Positions 13,386 to 26,256 of a DNA stretch of 64,000 nt are shown piece after piece (the stretch's first letter is position 1; every line of letters begins with the position of its first letter). The stretch is from Amblyornis subalaris (Eukaryota; Chordata; Aves; Passeriformes; Ptilonorhynchidae): positions 3,373,930 to 3,437,929 of the forward strand of contig JACAXG010000063.1 of the NCBI GenBank assembly GCA_018881555.1, read 5' to 3'. Both the position numbers and the translations under genes were made by a program. The notes beneath the pieces are model-generated. The model saw nothing but the letters and a program-made list of their open reading frames with translations, made no database searches and was not told the DNA's origin.

Positions 13386-13487
13386 CAAGCAACCTGGTCT
13401 AGTGGAAGGTGTTCCTGCCCATGGTAGGAGGGGTGGAATGAGATGAACTTTAAGGTCCCTTCCAATCCAAGCCATCCTATGATTCTA
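13386..13487 (+). mobile_element. CR1 LINE 3' end, about 100 bp
   Basis: This is the classic CR1 3' terminus on the + strand. It has the 'caacctggtctagtggaagg' block, then 'tgttcctgcccatgg', then 'aaggtcccttccaatccaag' and finally 'cctatgattct', the terminal repeat. Everything upstream in the element is missing, as in most CR1 insertions. It is a non-autonomous relic. Confidence 0.92.
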
Positions 13488-14449
13488 CTAAGAATTACAG
13501 AACTGATACACCACATCCATTTCTGTCTTTTGGCAGCTCTGCTCAATCTGTATTTTGGCCCTGTATATGTCATAATCGTGTTAAACCGTGACCAAACGTG
13601 AATAATTTAATGGCAAAATACTACAAAATTCGTCATTCGAAAAAAAATGTGAAGTGGAAAGAAGAAACTTGTCCATCACAGGAAGCACTGGAGAGGCAAG
13701 GGTCTGTGGAAAGAGGTTCTGCTTTTAGATGATGGAACCATAACAAAAAGGAAACATTTCAGGCCACCCACACCTCAGCTCTGACCTCCAACCTCTGCCA
13801 TCCAACCCACATCTATGTGAGGATATATTTTTAAGCTGTNCCAGAGTGATGTCATGCAATAATCAAATCACTGTAAATATGGTGCTTGTCGTCATCAGTG
13901 AAACAAAATCAGCCTTTTTACCAGACAAGAGCTTTTACCCCAGCCAGTAATGTGATCAGAGGGGAAGGGATTTAATGAGNAGAGAATAAATCTTGGCCTC
14001 TTCAAATGCAACACAGGTTGAAGTGCAAGGCTGAAGTGCCTTAAAAACAGAATCACAACTTATTCTTCACTAGAAAAAAGAGCTGAGAGAAGGGAGAATT
14101 CTTTTCACAAAAAGATGTCAGCATGGAGACAGTATAATCCTGAAAAAGGTAGTGAGGAAGCACTGAAGGAATAGCTCATAGTTCTCTCCATGATCAGGTG
14201 TGGCAGGCAAGATATTCTTCTGGTGTGTTAAATCCTAGATAAAACATCCTTCTATCCATTTGTCTCCTGGCATATTCAGGCAGCAATGGGTTCATCTGCT
14301 TNGCTTTCCAGCGCTTACAGGAAAATTTTCTACTGTTGCAAAGAGCTCAGGTGCTGAAAGGGCAGAGGAGGAGAAGGGAAGGATTATGCTAAAAGGCATA
14401 TGCAAAGTTACGGTGTAAGAGCATATAACAAGCATTGTAAAATAACAGA
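13488..14449. other. Non-coding, no gene seen
   Basis: Ordinary AT-rich sequence with no recognised gene, RNA or repeat. Confidence 0.4.
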
Positions 14450-14690
14450 AACTGAATCACAGCAGCTTTATATGCATTCTGCTGTTGTTTCTCCTGTAAG
14501 AGTATTCCTCATCTGCCCCACAGGTCATTTCAATTAAAGTATTAATAGATTTCAGACTGTCAAGCACATAATGTCTACATACAGCCTCTGTCAAAGCATG
14601 TATCTCCACACACGCTGCCACAGGTTTTGTCCAGTCTGTTATTGAATTAAACACGGCAGCTACTCCTAATGGCTTGTCTGAACAAGCTGC
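14450..14690. promoter_or_regulatory. Enhancer-like block, tentative
   Basis: A repeat-free block with an octamer-like 'tatgcat' (about 14471), 'attaaagtattaatagattt', 'cacaggtc' and 'tattgaattaaac'. It abuts a GC-richer segment (14690-14880) that produces several overlapping frames on both strands with no protein similarity I know. The regulatory reading is inference from motif density only. Confidence 0.2.
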
Positions 14691-15049
14691 ATCCATCACG
14701 GGGCAGGCAGGGCTTGTGTGCTCTGCCACAGCTACACGTGCTGGGCTCAGCCGTGGCATGTCCAGCCTGCCCTCCCGTGCAGGCCACATTTATCCTCTGC
14801 CGCCACCAGCCCCCATTTGTCACCGGCGGCAGACGCAGGTGCTGGCCCTGCGAGGCTGAGGCACCGACCTGCCAGGTTTGCTGAAAAGGTAATGGCACAA
14901 ACTTCACCTTTGCCAAACCCAAAAAAGTGGATTTTGTAGCTTTCGAGAAGTTCCCAAGTACTCTGCCATGTTTTCCCAGCTGTTCCGAGGAAATTATATT
15001 CTCTCTCGAGCACTGAAACGTCTCTTGCAGTGACACAGAAAAACATGCT

Positions 15050-15350
15050 CAGGTTATTATTTTCATATTTTCAAGTACACGGTAATTCTCACATTCTACA
15101 CATTCCCTCCATTTCCAATGCAATTGGATTTTGGTAGGTGATTCATATAACAGTGGCTTCAGCTTAACCCATTTGAGTGCATCCATCATTTTGGTTGGGA
15201 TCATAACTAATGGTGCCTCTCGAAAGGTAAATAACACACTCGAGTGAAACATTAATCTGTTATGTACATGTTTTCCATTCAAATAACTGTGCCTAATAAC
15301 TCATGAAAGCCTTTAGCAGAGGAAAATGATGAGATTAAACATGATGCTTT
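15050..15350. promoter_or_regulatory. Enhancer-like block with CCAAT inverted repeat
   Basis: Repeat-free and motif-rich: an inverted CCAAT pair TCCAATGCAATTGGA at 15114-15128, 'taggtgattcat', 'ctcgagtg', 'aacattaatctgtta' and 'gagattaaacatgatg'. The texture is like deeply conserved non-coding elements. No coding potential is seen: the 77-codon minus-strand frame here lacks any motif. Confidence 0.25.
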
Positions 15351-18300
15351 TTGATACACTTGCTCCCTTCCATCTCAGAAGAACAGTATTAGCTAAAGCC
15401 ATTCATTTTATCTAAAGGGATCTCTATAATGCTTCATTCGCTAAACAATTTCATCAAATTCTCCATCCCTGGTAGAAATGAGGTGCAATTTAAAACAGCC
15501 AGGGATTTTAGCTGCCCTTATCACTACCGGGANGCAGCAAATCCATATTTATTCAGTCTAACATCAATGAGATGATCTATATGCTACAGGACCTCCCAGG
15601 ATGTGACTCATGAGGCTGGACTCGTGAAGAACAAAGTGGTGTTCTCTCACCACTGCCATTTGTCACAACATTTGCGAAATGCTGGTGCCAGACAAACACT
15701 GACCAACCATAACTGAAGCTGCACAAATGGAAAATCATTTCAAAACCAACAGGCCCATGTCACCACTGAATCTCAAGCCCCATAAGATGTTTTTCTCTTT
15801 AACAGACACCAACTTCAGAAGGCTGAGGAAGAGATGAGGCAGCTTTCATCACACCAAGCGAATTAGGGAATACTTCTCCTGCCAAACTGAGAAAGCGGAG
15901 GTGGAAATCTCTCTGCTGTGGTACAAACATCCAGAATTCTGGCATCACCAGTATTTTCAGAGGTTGATTTGCCTTGGAAAAGCATGTTACAATGGTGTGT
16001 NAGGAAGGTTCAGGAAGTACTGGCTGTGGGTTTTGAAGACAGANAGTGTTAAATATTATGCCATCTATAGACAACATGGGAGATACAAACTCTATCTCCA
16101 AAAGTCAATGGTGTGCTGTGCCTACATCAGAAACGAAATTTTACTTGACTGTGAAGATACTGCATCCTTCAGCTCATAAAGCNGCAGGAAACAATGTGTT
16201 CTGGAAAAAAATATTTGTTGGCAATCCAACCACCTGTCTTGAGTAAAATGAGTCCANCACACAGAGGTATTGGCCTTACGAGTGCCACAGGCAGGGTTGC
16301 ACAAGCCAGAGGCATTTTTAGAGCCAAGACAGGCAGTTCACACCCCCCTCATAACACACAATCACTCACCCAGCCCTTTTACCCAGCTTATTCTCCTGGT
16401 GCTTTGCATGCACAGCTTTGGGAGGCAGACTGGGGCAGAAGAGGGATCAGCTTCCCACAAAGGAGGCTGCTGGATAGGGAAACCTGCTGCAGCAGAGCAG
16501 CATTGATCAGAGGAGGGAAAAAAAGAACTACGATGCCTGGTTGTAATCCCCTGCAGGGGCTAGGGCTGTTAAAATATTCTCATACCATTGCTGNACGGCC
16601 TGTTTGTTGGTTTTTTTTTTCTTTTCTCTCTGTAAATCAAATGCAGGATTTCATTTCTGCCTCCAGTTTGAAGTACNCAGAAAGTTTTCATGATGCCCAC
16701 ACAAACGCTTTCATAGCGAATATTTAAATACAGGAACGGCATCCACATCAGTCATTACAGCAAATCATGCCCCCATGAGGATGCACTGCACTTTTTAGAA
16801 CCTAGCAAACAAAGTTTCAGCCAAGTGAAGCTTTAGAAAGGATGGAACTGCCACACCAGAGCAAACTGCAGTTTTATTCTAATGAGTGCCCTTGGCAGCA
16901 GGATTTAACCAACTTCTGTGTCAGTCAGACCTGCTTCAGGGAGAGCACCCACATCCTCAGCAGCACCGTGGCTAAAGCTACCCTTTTCCATCCACCCATG
17001 GACAAAAAGCTCTTTGAAGTGCAATGTGGCTACACAACTGAGCATTAATGACCCCAGAAAGCTTTTGAAGGGGCTACAAATAAATAATTCCAAACAGAGA
17101 TTAGCAATGGAAGGTTCTGTATGTTTCTCAGTAGCNGAGTACAGATGGTAAAAAATAGGTGTTTGTGGAGGACTGGTATTCAGGGTATTCCTGAAACAAT
17201 GGAATAAAGTCTTTAGAAAAGTTCAAGACACAACAACTGAAAAATATTTACAATAACTGAGTTCAAGAAAATAAGAACAAGAGCGGTGCTAAGCATTTGC
17301 TCACACATTTTATTTTTTGAAACCCTTAATCTGGAGAGAAAAAACTACTCTCAGAAAATAGTGCTCACCACGGCTCCTGACCCGATTTTTAAGATGCTGG
17401 CTGGAGGTCAGCTTTAAGCACGGCACCGTGACACCTGGAGCTCCAGCCAAAAGACATTCCCACTAAAATTTAGTGGAATCAAAGCTTTTAGTTTTATACA
17501 ATATGTGTAATATATTATGATACAATTTTCTACTGAAACATTATTTGACATAATTCTCCTGTACTTATTATCTGTCTAGGATCACTCTCCCTTTCCTCAT
17601 ACACATCATCTTGCATAATGAGTTTCAGAATCAAATTCTGATCTCAGTATGGGTGTATTATTACTCTGGGTAGAACAGAGATGCTCTTTGAGAATACAAG
17701 AGAGAGGCTCATACAGTAGTTGCACAAGCACTTTCATATCCGTGCCTTTCAATCAGAAAAATAAAAGAACTTTTCTACTTCAGATGCTCTTCAGCTGCTG
17801 CCATCCTGAAAAACATTGAACAGGACATCCGTTTCCCTCAGATCCCATATTCCGTGAGGTGAACCTGTACCCGAGGTGTGACCCTGTAAACACACACCTT
17901 TGACACAAGGATGAAGCCCCAATACACATGGGGTGTCAAACCCAGGTACACGTTCCTGATCCTACATCATGGAATAGGGGCCACGTAAAGCTCTCTCACT
18001 CAGCAGTATTTTCTCTCTTGTTGCTGCAAGTACAAAGCTTTCAGACCCACATTCACACCCGCCCAGGCACCACAAGTTACCTGCCTTGGAAGACATAGGT
18101 TGTGTGCACAGTCAACCAGGAAACACAGGACTGTCCAGGCATGATCCAGTTCACTTTCAGAAAATCTGTCAATTCCCGTTCCGAAGTCCCCAGCTGCAGC
18201 TGAAGCGGCCATGGAATGAGCAATGTTCTGCCAAAGGTCACAGAGCCACCAGAGGTGCCCTTTTCCACCAGCCTCTGTGCCTGCGTCCCTCTGCCAAGCT

Positions 18301-19689
18301 CCTCTCTGGATCTTTTCTTCTGCTCTCCTTATGTTTAACCTGTTCTTGCCTTTGACCATTTTCTGCTTTATTCCATGAGCCACCCTTTCCCATCCCCCAC
18401 GGTTTCTGTGTCTCACGGGATTCAGCTGAAGGGTGAAAGCACCCCTAAAACATCAGCCTCTTACACTGTAAATCAGGACAACCTGTTCTTCTGTCCTCCA
18501 AGCTGTCTGGTGTATTTCCCTGTGCCAGATTTAGTTATGCATACAAGGTTGTTCCATATGTTTAGTGTAATACAGTCATGAAACTCCTGTTTCCCTTATT
18601 AATGTCCCTTCCTCTCACTTATTCTTTCTGCTTTGCTTCCCACTCTGTGTTCCCACAAGGTGGAGGAAGGAAACTGTTTTGGGGATTTTTTATCCTCTTC
18701 AAAGAAACTCAGATTCCACCTGCATGTAATGTTACCTGCCATTTTTTGAGAGATACCTAAGATAGCAGAATTTATATCAAAGTTTAAAAAGAATTCAAAA
18801 TTTCTTATGTGAAAGAATCCCATATAAACGGAAGCCTATCACATAAACCTTCAGTGCATAGGATCACCACATTTTAAACACTGGATATTTTCTGAAGGGG
18901 AAAAAGCTTTCCTCTCCATGATCAGAACTCCACAGCAATTGTTGAATCCACACAAATGAAGCACAGAACCACTAAAACACTTCATTATGCCTTCTGAGCA
19001 CTGTTCAAATACCAGTATTTACCTCCGAGGCTGTAACAAAATTGCATGTTTCTGCTCCGGCAGAGAGAGCCTTCCAGAGTCAATATTCATATTGCTGTGG
19101 GGAAACACATCTAATCTCCACCTAAGCTCCCTATAATTTTATTATTATTATTTATAAGACAATACTTTGGGTAAATAGCAGCAGCCCCATCTATGTGCGG
19201 TGTTAACGGGAAGCTGATTTCTGAGAGCAGCAATTTGCAAATCAGCCTTTTCAAAATCAAGGTGGGAACAGGGCAGCCTCCCACTGCACTAAGCAGGTCT
19301 GCAGAGCCTCTGAGAATCACCCTTTGAACCTCTTCCCTAAGCTACACACCAGCCTGTGGGCTTAGCACCAACTTCTTCCTTCTCTCCAGTTCATACACGT
19401 GGTTTTTANTGAATAAAATATTCTCTCCAAGCAAGAACAGGAGGGGTTTTAGTTTAGGCACTGCACAAACACATAACTGGAAGGAAATACACTTTCCAGA
19501 GGAGTATGGTTATCTAGACCAACAAACTTGGAAAAGAACTGGAGGGAAGGGTGGTGCAGCACAATACATTCACATGAATGGACGAAGGTGAAGTGTGTTC
19601 ATGCCCTTACACAGAGTTCTTAACAGAAAACATTGATTTATGTTTCTGTAGCTTAAGTAACATTAAAAAACCATAATTCCACCTCNAGT
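15351..19689. other. Non-coding stretch, no gene seen
   Basis: No gene or transposon recognised. The 177-codon + frame at 16194-16727 and the 138-codon - frame at 18000-18416 show no known motifs and no splice context that I can support. A pyrimidine-rich run lies near 16608-16632. The rest is ordinary AT-rich sequence. Confidence 0.5.
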
Positions 19690-20060
19690 CTGCCTCTTAG
19701 CCCTATCCAATGACTATTCCTGATGGCAATATTACATTAATCATATTCTTTTACTCCAATTAAACATTTTACATTTCAATAACATTGTAATTGTAAGTAA
19801 AAAAAAAAAAAAAAAGAAAAAGATAGAAAATTAAGGCCAGCCTGCTTGGAATGTAAAAAGATAAGCACTCATTATAACAATTTTATATAGTGGGAGTTAT
19901 TAATTTGGCAATTCAATTGCTCAGCGGCTGTGTCATTAATAATCAGGTGATTATAATGAAACAAATACTCTCGGCTGTAGAGTTAGACAATAAAACAGCC
20001 CTAAAGTGGAAAAACAGAATTATAATGTTTATATTTTCCTAAAATTTCTATTATAAAGTG
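19690..20060. promoter_or_regulatory. Homeodomain-motif-rich block, enhancer candidate
   Basis: Dense TAAT/ATTA-type sites flank an E-box. At 19934-19958 a near-perfect inverted repeat ('cattaataatca' / 'tgattataatg', differing by one extra base) encloses CAGGTG at 19944-19949. Nearby are 'tggcaattcaattgctcagc' and 'tcccaattaaac'-type stretches. A run of 17 A lies at 19799-19815. This is the block that most resembles an ultraconserved-type developmental enhancer. No conservation evidence is available from the window. Confidence 0.3.
19799..19815. repeat. A17 homopolymer
   Basis: Seventeen consecutive A followed by an A-rich tail ('gaaaaagatagaaaa'). No retroposon body or target-site duplication was seen upstream, so I treat it as simple sequence. 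Confidence 0.9.
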
Positions 20061-20558
20061 CATAGACTAAATTTTGGAAGCAGTTTCTTTTATATCTGTA
20101 TCAAATGTGCCTGCCTTCACTTTTTATTATCACTGTTAAAACTATGTTATAAAAAGGACAGAGGAGAAATAAAGCTGGAAAATTTGATGAAGTACAAACC
20201 ATATATTTTTGCCTTCAATATCTTATCCTCTTTCAAATTAAGCTTTCACATTAAACTAGCAGTGGCCTGTCACTGCGTTGCCTTAGAATAATAAAAAATA
20301 TGCAAAGACATATCTGCTTAATTATCACACTTTCCAAAAAGCAGACATGCTACATTTAAAGACCAGTAAAGCTTCAGCAGGCTTGGTCTCCATACTTAGA
20401 TGNACATGAGGGATTTTTTCCTGTGGTGGTGTCTCAGTTCCTCTCTGTTTTGGGNACTCTTCTTGCTTTTCAGATGTGACAAAAAGTTAGAAAGCCCCAC
20501 AGCTTCAATGTACTTTCTGACTATGGCAGATGGTGTAATAAAATAAACTACCCAGCAT

Positions 20559-20646
20559 AAAATCACCTAGGTTGGAAAAGACCTTTCAAGATCCTCAAGT
20601 CCAACCATAAATCTAACCCATCTCTACAGCCCTTCCCTGCTCCTGG
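20559..20646 (-). mobile_element. CR1 LINE 3' end, minus strand
   Basis: On the + strand the segment 'aatcacctaggttggaaaag', then 'acctttcaagatcctcaagt' and 'ccaacc', is the reverse complement of the CR1 3' end. About 85-90 bp remain, 5'-truncated. It lacks the clean terminal octamer repeats, so it is an older or trimmed copy. Confidence 0.85.
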
Positions 20647-22290
20647 ATCCTTACGGTTGCAACAGAAATATACTTGAGCTTTGATATTCCACAGTTTTAT
20701 TCTCTACTGATATAGTTAAGGAACAGGAAATACACTTCTAAATTCCAGGTTAAAATGAAAGAAATCTTAANCAAACAGTGTTTTTTCTCTCTATACAAAG
20801 GATTTCAAAAATGCCCTAACAAAGAAGCTGAAAGAGCAGGTGCCCTGGGAAAAAGGATGTGGAAGTTTGAGAAGAAAAGAACTCTCCAGGAATGGGTATT
20901 TCCTATGAAAATTTGATATAACGTATCGTTAGTCTCTGAGAATATCAGATCACTTAACCAATGTCAAAAACTATTATATTTTAAATTATCTGTATTTTCT
21001 ATAAAAATTATAACCTTAATCTAGCTAAAATTTGAATAAAACTAATATAAAAAGCAAATAGATTTATGATCCTTTACAATCAGTATTGTCTGTCTCTTTT
21101 CTTACAGACTAGGGACATATTAATCCAGTTTAAAAATGCAAAAGTTCGAGGAAAAACACTTCAAGACCAAAGAGTAGAACTCCTGGATTCTTGACTTAAA
21201 TCAGCCCATGTTTACTAGGGAAAGGGGAAAAAAAGGGTGTCTCTCTGGTAAAATAATGACACTACTATAAAGTAGCAGCCATCTGTTTCGGGTTGTTACT
21301 TCTGTTTATGAATAAATATAGCATAAATTGAATAGCTGAGCAGATATTAAACTTCTGTATGAACAAAAAGGATTTGGATCATACCTGCAGACTGTTGTCA
21401 AATGATAAATGAACCAATTTCTGAAGGCTGGAAGAGCAGAGGGAANCACATATGCTGAACAATCACTGAGACAAAGGAAGCTAAACTCAGATTACTTCCA
21501 TTTTCTGAAAGGTTTCAGCAAAGGTTATACAGGATTTCAAATATAGAAAGTAAATAGGACAAGAACTAGCATTATTGCTGGCATTTCTAGCATTTACTAA
21601 TTTGGGTATGTGAACACTGAGAAACCTCTGCATAATTTCACTATTTAAATCCATTGCTGGAAGGTGCGTTGACATTTTTGGTCAGTCAATTTACTTTTAG
21701 TTCAGNAATAAGTTTTCTTCAAATTCTGCTAAGAACCACAAGGAGAAAAAATGGAGGAAGAACAGATGATTTGTGATTCCGCCTTCTGTTCAAGAAGGGT
21801 GGAGTTTTTCGTACTCTGTTGAGGAAAAAGAGAAGAAGACAATGGTTAGAGCAGTGACATGGTGCCTAGGTTCTTTTTCTAGGATCTGTTTTGGGTTTGG
21901 ACCTTGAACAGATCACCATTTTGGTGTAGCTCAGATACTCTTCATCCCCATTTGACATTTGGAAGGTCTTAACTTGTCCTAAATTTTGTCCTAAACTTGT
22001 TCTAAACTAGGACAGCCAAGCATAAGAGAACTCTTGGAATAAGAGCTCCAAAACCCAAAAGACATTTTTTTGTCACATTATTTGTAAAGGTGGTAGCTCA
22101 CAATACATGAAAACAGAGCAAAACTTAAATTCCCTTGATGCTAAGGCAAAGTTCTACTCATTTATTTAAGAAACAAAACCAAAAACCTGCCAAAACCTAT
22201 TACTCATAGAGAAAGAGGCAAATCTTGTGAAGTTTGGAGACCAACTCTCTCAGCAGTGCAGAGCTTATTGTCTTTCCAGCTCATAGTTTT
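20647..22290. other. Non-coding, no gene seen
   Basis: AT-rich sequence without recognised gene or repeat. Open frames are at or below about 62 codons. Confidence 0.45.
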
Positions 22291-22570
22291 AAAAGGTCAT
22301 TTGTGTGATTTTCCTTGATCTCTGTAGACTGTCACTCTTTCTATCAGAGCCTATTGGAAATTTTGCTGATGAGATAATTGTAAAATTAATAGATTCAACA
22401 CGAAACTTGATTAAAAACAGGCCACTTGATTTCAAGAGCAGAAACACAATACATGCTCAATTGTCTTGCTGGAATTCGTCTAATTTGAGGCGGAATACTT
22501 TGTATAAGGACTGTATCAACTGGACTCAGGAAATTCTGTTAGGTTCACAGAATGAAATTTCATTTTAATG
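22290..22570. promoter_or_regulatory. Repeat-free AT-rich block, weak enhancer candidate
   Basis: It contains 'gagataattgtaaaattaat', 'cttgattaaaa' and 'tcgtctaatttgaggcgg', a mix of homeodomain-like sites. An 87-codon + frame spans it (22305-22568) with no domain I recognise. Either reading is weak. Confidence 0.15.
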
Positions 22571-22972
22571 AAAGCAGTGAGGGTCTGGACTGGAGGAAAA
22601 GCCCCAAAGAGACAAGACATCTGGCAAAATATCATTTGCAGGCTTTTTGTTACCACCCAGACCACCCTGTACATGTGCATTTTTGTTTCCGGAAAAAAAC
22701 CTCCAAAACTTGAAGTAATCCCCAACACTTTCACTTCTAATTTGTCAGATTATTTTGGCACAAAGCAGATAATAAATCGTGACCCAAAAGTTCTTTTTTT
22801 TTTCTTTCACTTAAGATGCCTCTTCTGAAGGGTTCTTTCCTTCTGATTAAAGATGTGAGTCTTTAAATTGCCCTGATTACAAACTGCCAAACAACTCACG
22901 GCACCAAAGCATCCTCCAGAAGTTGATCAGCACAGCATCCTGCACACCCACAGACCCTGCAGGGGACTGAAG
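22571..22972. other. Non-coding, no gene seen
   Basis: No recognised gene, RNA or transposon. A short T run lies near 22794-22803. Small overlapping frames on both strands have no motif. Confidence 0.4.
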
Positions 22973-23245
22973 GACGCGACAAAGGCATCGGGGCAGGGGT
23001 GGCTGCCAGCGAAACAGAGCCAGGGCAGCGCCCATTTTTCCTCCCGAAGGCAGCATCTCCGGCTAAGAGAGCGTTTGTAGCCACGGAGCGAGTTCAAACT
23101 TGAGCTTTAAATCACACAACCTCTTCTTTTCTGAGGTGAGCTCATCCCTGTGTCTTCGCTTGCGTGCTCTGTGCAAGCTGTGTTTTGTGAGACGCGTCTG
23201 ACGCTCGTGACAGCAAGGGCAATGAATCCGTCTCTCTTCAAATAG
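22973..23245. promoter_or_regulatory. CpG-rich patch
   Basis: About 16 CpGs in roughly 270 bp, including an ACGCGT at about 23192. A 100-codon minus-strand frame (23063-23365) is rich in Arg, Lys, Cys and His but shows no ordered zinc-finger or other domain pattern. It may be a small CpG island or only a GC fluctuation. Confidence 0.25.
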
Positions 23246-24419
23246 CATTTCTGAAAAAATTAGGAGAGGCTGCTTCTGCTGGCTGAAGGCTCCTGTCCAG
23301 GAGCCTAAGCTTTCCTTTTCAGCCGGCTTTTTAGCAGCAGGAGTCTTAATGCAAGTGGGAATCATATCGAGAGCAAACAGTCTGACTGCTGCAAGTCTAC
23401 TTTACATGTTTATATGAAAAATACAAATTAGCATGTGATTCTTCTATACATAATGGAAGCAAATTGCCTGGAAGAAATCCTGCAGCTACCCACTTTACAA
23501 TTTACTTAAGACAAACATTTATTTCCAGTCAGAAACAACATAGTAATTTTTTGACAAAGGCGACCGTGGAACTGCTGGAGTCTGCACAAGGAAAGGCTGC
23601 TACCAAGGAAAACAAACACACATATTTACAGAAGGGACTCTTATTTTACTGCTATATGAATTATGGAGTCTCAGTGTCTGGGTTTTACTGTTATAAGCTT
23701 TCTACATTCACCACTGTAACACTTGAAGACACTCTCTTTTATTAAGGAAAGAACCTAAATAATTTTAGTTCCTGAAAAAAAAATTAAAATTCTATCCCAA
23801 GCAAAGTTTGCTTTGAACAAGGAGCAGAACAAAAGACTCTATAAACCCTCCCAAATATTCTGTTCCTGCCAGCCTGATTTACAGGAAAGGCCCTCAGATA
23901 CAACAGCCAGGCACACACAGCAGAGGGGAAGCAAAGCAAAGATTAACAAGGTCCTGGTGAGGTTGCTTCCACACCCTCAGCAGGAAAACCACGGCATAGC
24001 CAGGACATTGTGCATGCACAGACACACAACCTCGTACATGTAGTTTTGGATCTTACTCTGAGTTTAGACCATTTGAGTCAAAAATATAAAATTAAGCAGA
24101 AAATAAGCAAAATAAAAAATAAAAACCCAACAAACCCCAACAACTTAAAAAACCCACTCAAGCCGACTTCATATTTTCAAATATGAATAGCTTACTAATA
24201 AATACAGTTTTAAAGGGACAGCTAGAGTAAATACTACCAACCTTCATCCCTCTATATACTGATTGATATACTCCATTGTTTTACATTTAATTTCAGCGTA
24301 GAGCTATAAGCAAAAATGGGTAACCACAATTTATTATACAGAAGCAAAAAGGAAGAGGGATTACAGTTTGCTGTCACATTTGGAATCATCTGAGCACAAG
24401 CACGTTGGAATAACCATAC
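23246..24419. other. Non-coding, no gene seen
   Basis: No recognised gene or transposon. A stretch near 24080-24150 is rich in AAAT/AAAC runs. Confidence 0.4.
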
Positions 24420-24545
24420 TCTGTTAGATCCTAGGCCCATCTACTCCTGTCTCCTGCCTCCAGCAGTGGGTACTCAGGACCGGGAAAAATGTTCAGGCAA
24501 GCAGCCTGTGCTACTTTCTCCAGCACACCCTGCCAGCCTCGCCTG
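24420..24545. mobile_element. Possible ancient CR1-like relic
   Basis: The run 'ggcccatctactcctgtctc' followed by 'ctgcctccagcagtgg' resembles the 'cccatctagtccagtatcctgtc...cagtggcc' signature of old CR1-related repeats of birds and turtles. The match is by memory of the consensus style, over about 60 bp, and the rest of the segment is not convincing. Confidence 0.35.
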
Positions 24546-24917
24546 TGTAACGAGGAAAAGAATAATGACATAACTGGGCTTCCTCTGCACTGACAAGTGA
24601 CATCTTGGGGTTCAAGATGCTGCAGAATATTATCCCCAGGCTTTAACAGTCTGGTTTTTGCATTTCACACATCTAACTTCCTGCTTAGTGCAGGAACCCA
24701 AAGAGATGTGAACTGTGCGTTGTTAAAACCGAACCAAATTTTTGGATGAGGGTCAATATCTACTTACAGGCTGTGTTTCAGCTGAAGGTAGAAAGGCACT
24801 TAAAATAACTGATCAGAATATCAGGCTGGGCTTGTGTCAGCCTCAGGTTCATCCATGTAAAGTTTAGTATGTTAACAGGGGCCAATGACAGCACAGTAAA
24901 GATTAAATCTTCCCTCT

Positions 24918-24938
24918 CCCCCCCCCAAAAAAAAAAAA
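24918..24938. repeat. C9A12 double homopolymer
   Basis: Nine C directly followed by twelve A. Simple sequence likely to be length-variable and error-prone in sequencing. Confidence 0.9.
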
Positions 24939-26245
24939 TTAAAAAGCAAAACCTTTTCCTTCATTTTTTCACTAAACCAGGAAAAAATTCTGCCTTTTTC
25001 ATTTGTCTAATTCTCTCTGGTTTCTTTTTAGTTTAAGGCACTGTCACTGAAGTTTATACATCATGTCACACAACCTAAGGGAACCTGAGAGGACAAGTGA
25101 ACATTAGGAAGTGCCTGCATCTACTCCTGTATCTGTAAAACATTGGAGAAGCTGCACACTTGTCCAGATGGGCACAAGNAGAGTGGTTATTTTTTGGTTT
25201 TTTCTCCTGTGCACTAATGCCATGGAAATCTCCAGTAAATTACAGGGAAGAATATGAACATACAAATAGCAGGCAAAAGGCTGGGACCTCAAAAATCAGT
25301 GTAAACCAGCAGGTTCTAAACACAACTGGTCAGCAACAAGAGTCAGAGGTGTGGTCCAAGAGCAAATTCGTGTCCTGCATTGCCATGGCTTTGGAGAGAA
25401 CAGAGGGTTTTGCACAGGCTGGACGGGTTTATACCTTTCTGCCTGCTGACTGAGCCAACATCCCATTCAGGGCTGCTGCTGGCAATTCTCAGCAGTGAAA
25501 GTAGCTGTTAAATCTTGAATTAGTTTGAAGTCAGGCTCATTAAATTCGGAAATGAGCTACAAAGATGTTTTCAAAAACGATGAGAGAGTGAGTCAATTTT
25601 TAATTACTTATCAAGGAGGGGTTTTCAGAAGAGGTCGTCTTTGCAACTATGCAAAGCAGTAAATAAAACAAGATTTACAGCTGGTTTTGTTTTCATGACA
25701 AACACCCAGAACTTGAGGGGAGTACAGAGATCAAAAATGGCTTGCTTAGACCGATATTTATGTAATATTCCAGCACACAGATAAAAAAAAAGAACAAACA
25801 TAATATTCTGTTCTTCTTGAAGGAAATAATCCGTGTATTTACATTCAAACAAAAATAATGAGACCTTCTGTTCGAGTCATGTTAAAACTTCCTTACATTC
25901 CAATCATACAAAGACAAGCTTTGATCAAACCCTGGCGCTTGAGCAGCGAGTTCAGCTGCTGGAAGGTTCTGCAGGTCATTACTTGTAGCTCTCCTCGCTC
26001 ATCCTCGCATTTAATCTGCCTGCATTGATCCAACCATCGCCAATCAATAGAGACAAAGTGAGGGACTGGAATTATCATTCAGGCCAGGGGGTTTTATGGC
26101 ACTCAGTGCATGAGGTTCCAGCTTGCCTTGGACCTGGAATCTACCCTGCTGTGNTTTCTAGGCATTGCTGCCTGGCAGAAGCAGTGGCACTGGACAGAGC
26201 AGATGCCCATAGCACCTGTAGTGAATTTTGGGAAGTGATTTCCTT

Positions 26246-26256
26246 CCCCCCCCCCC
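26246..26256. repeat. C11 homopolymer
   Basis: Eleven consecutive C in a pyrimidine-rich context. Confidence 0.9.

Noticed and set aside
16194..16727. 177-codon + strand open frame
   Set aside because: No motif, several ambiguous bases, random-looking composition and no splice or promoter context.
19849..19862. 'tggaatgtaaaaag', sharing the seed of miR-1/206
   Set aside because: The rest of the mature sequence differs and no precursor hairpin is visible.
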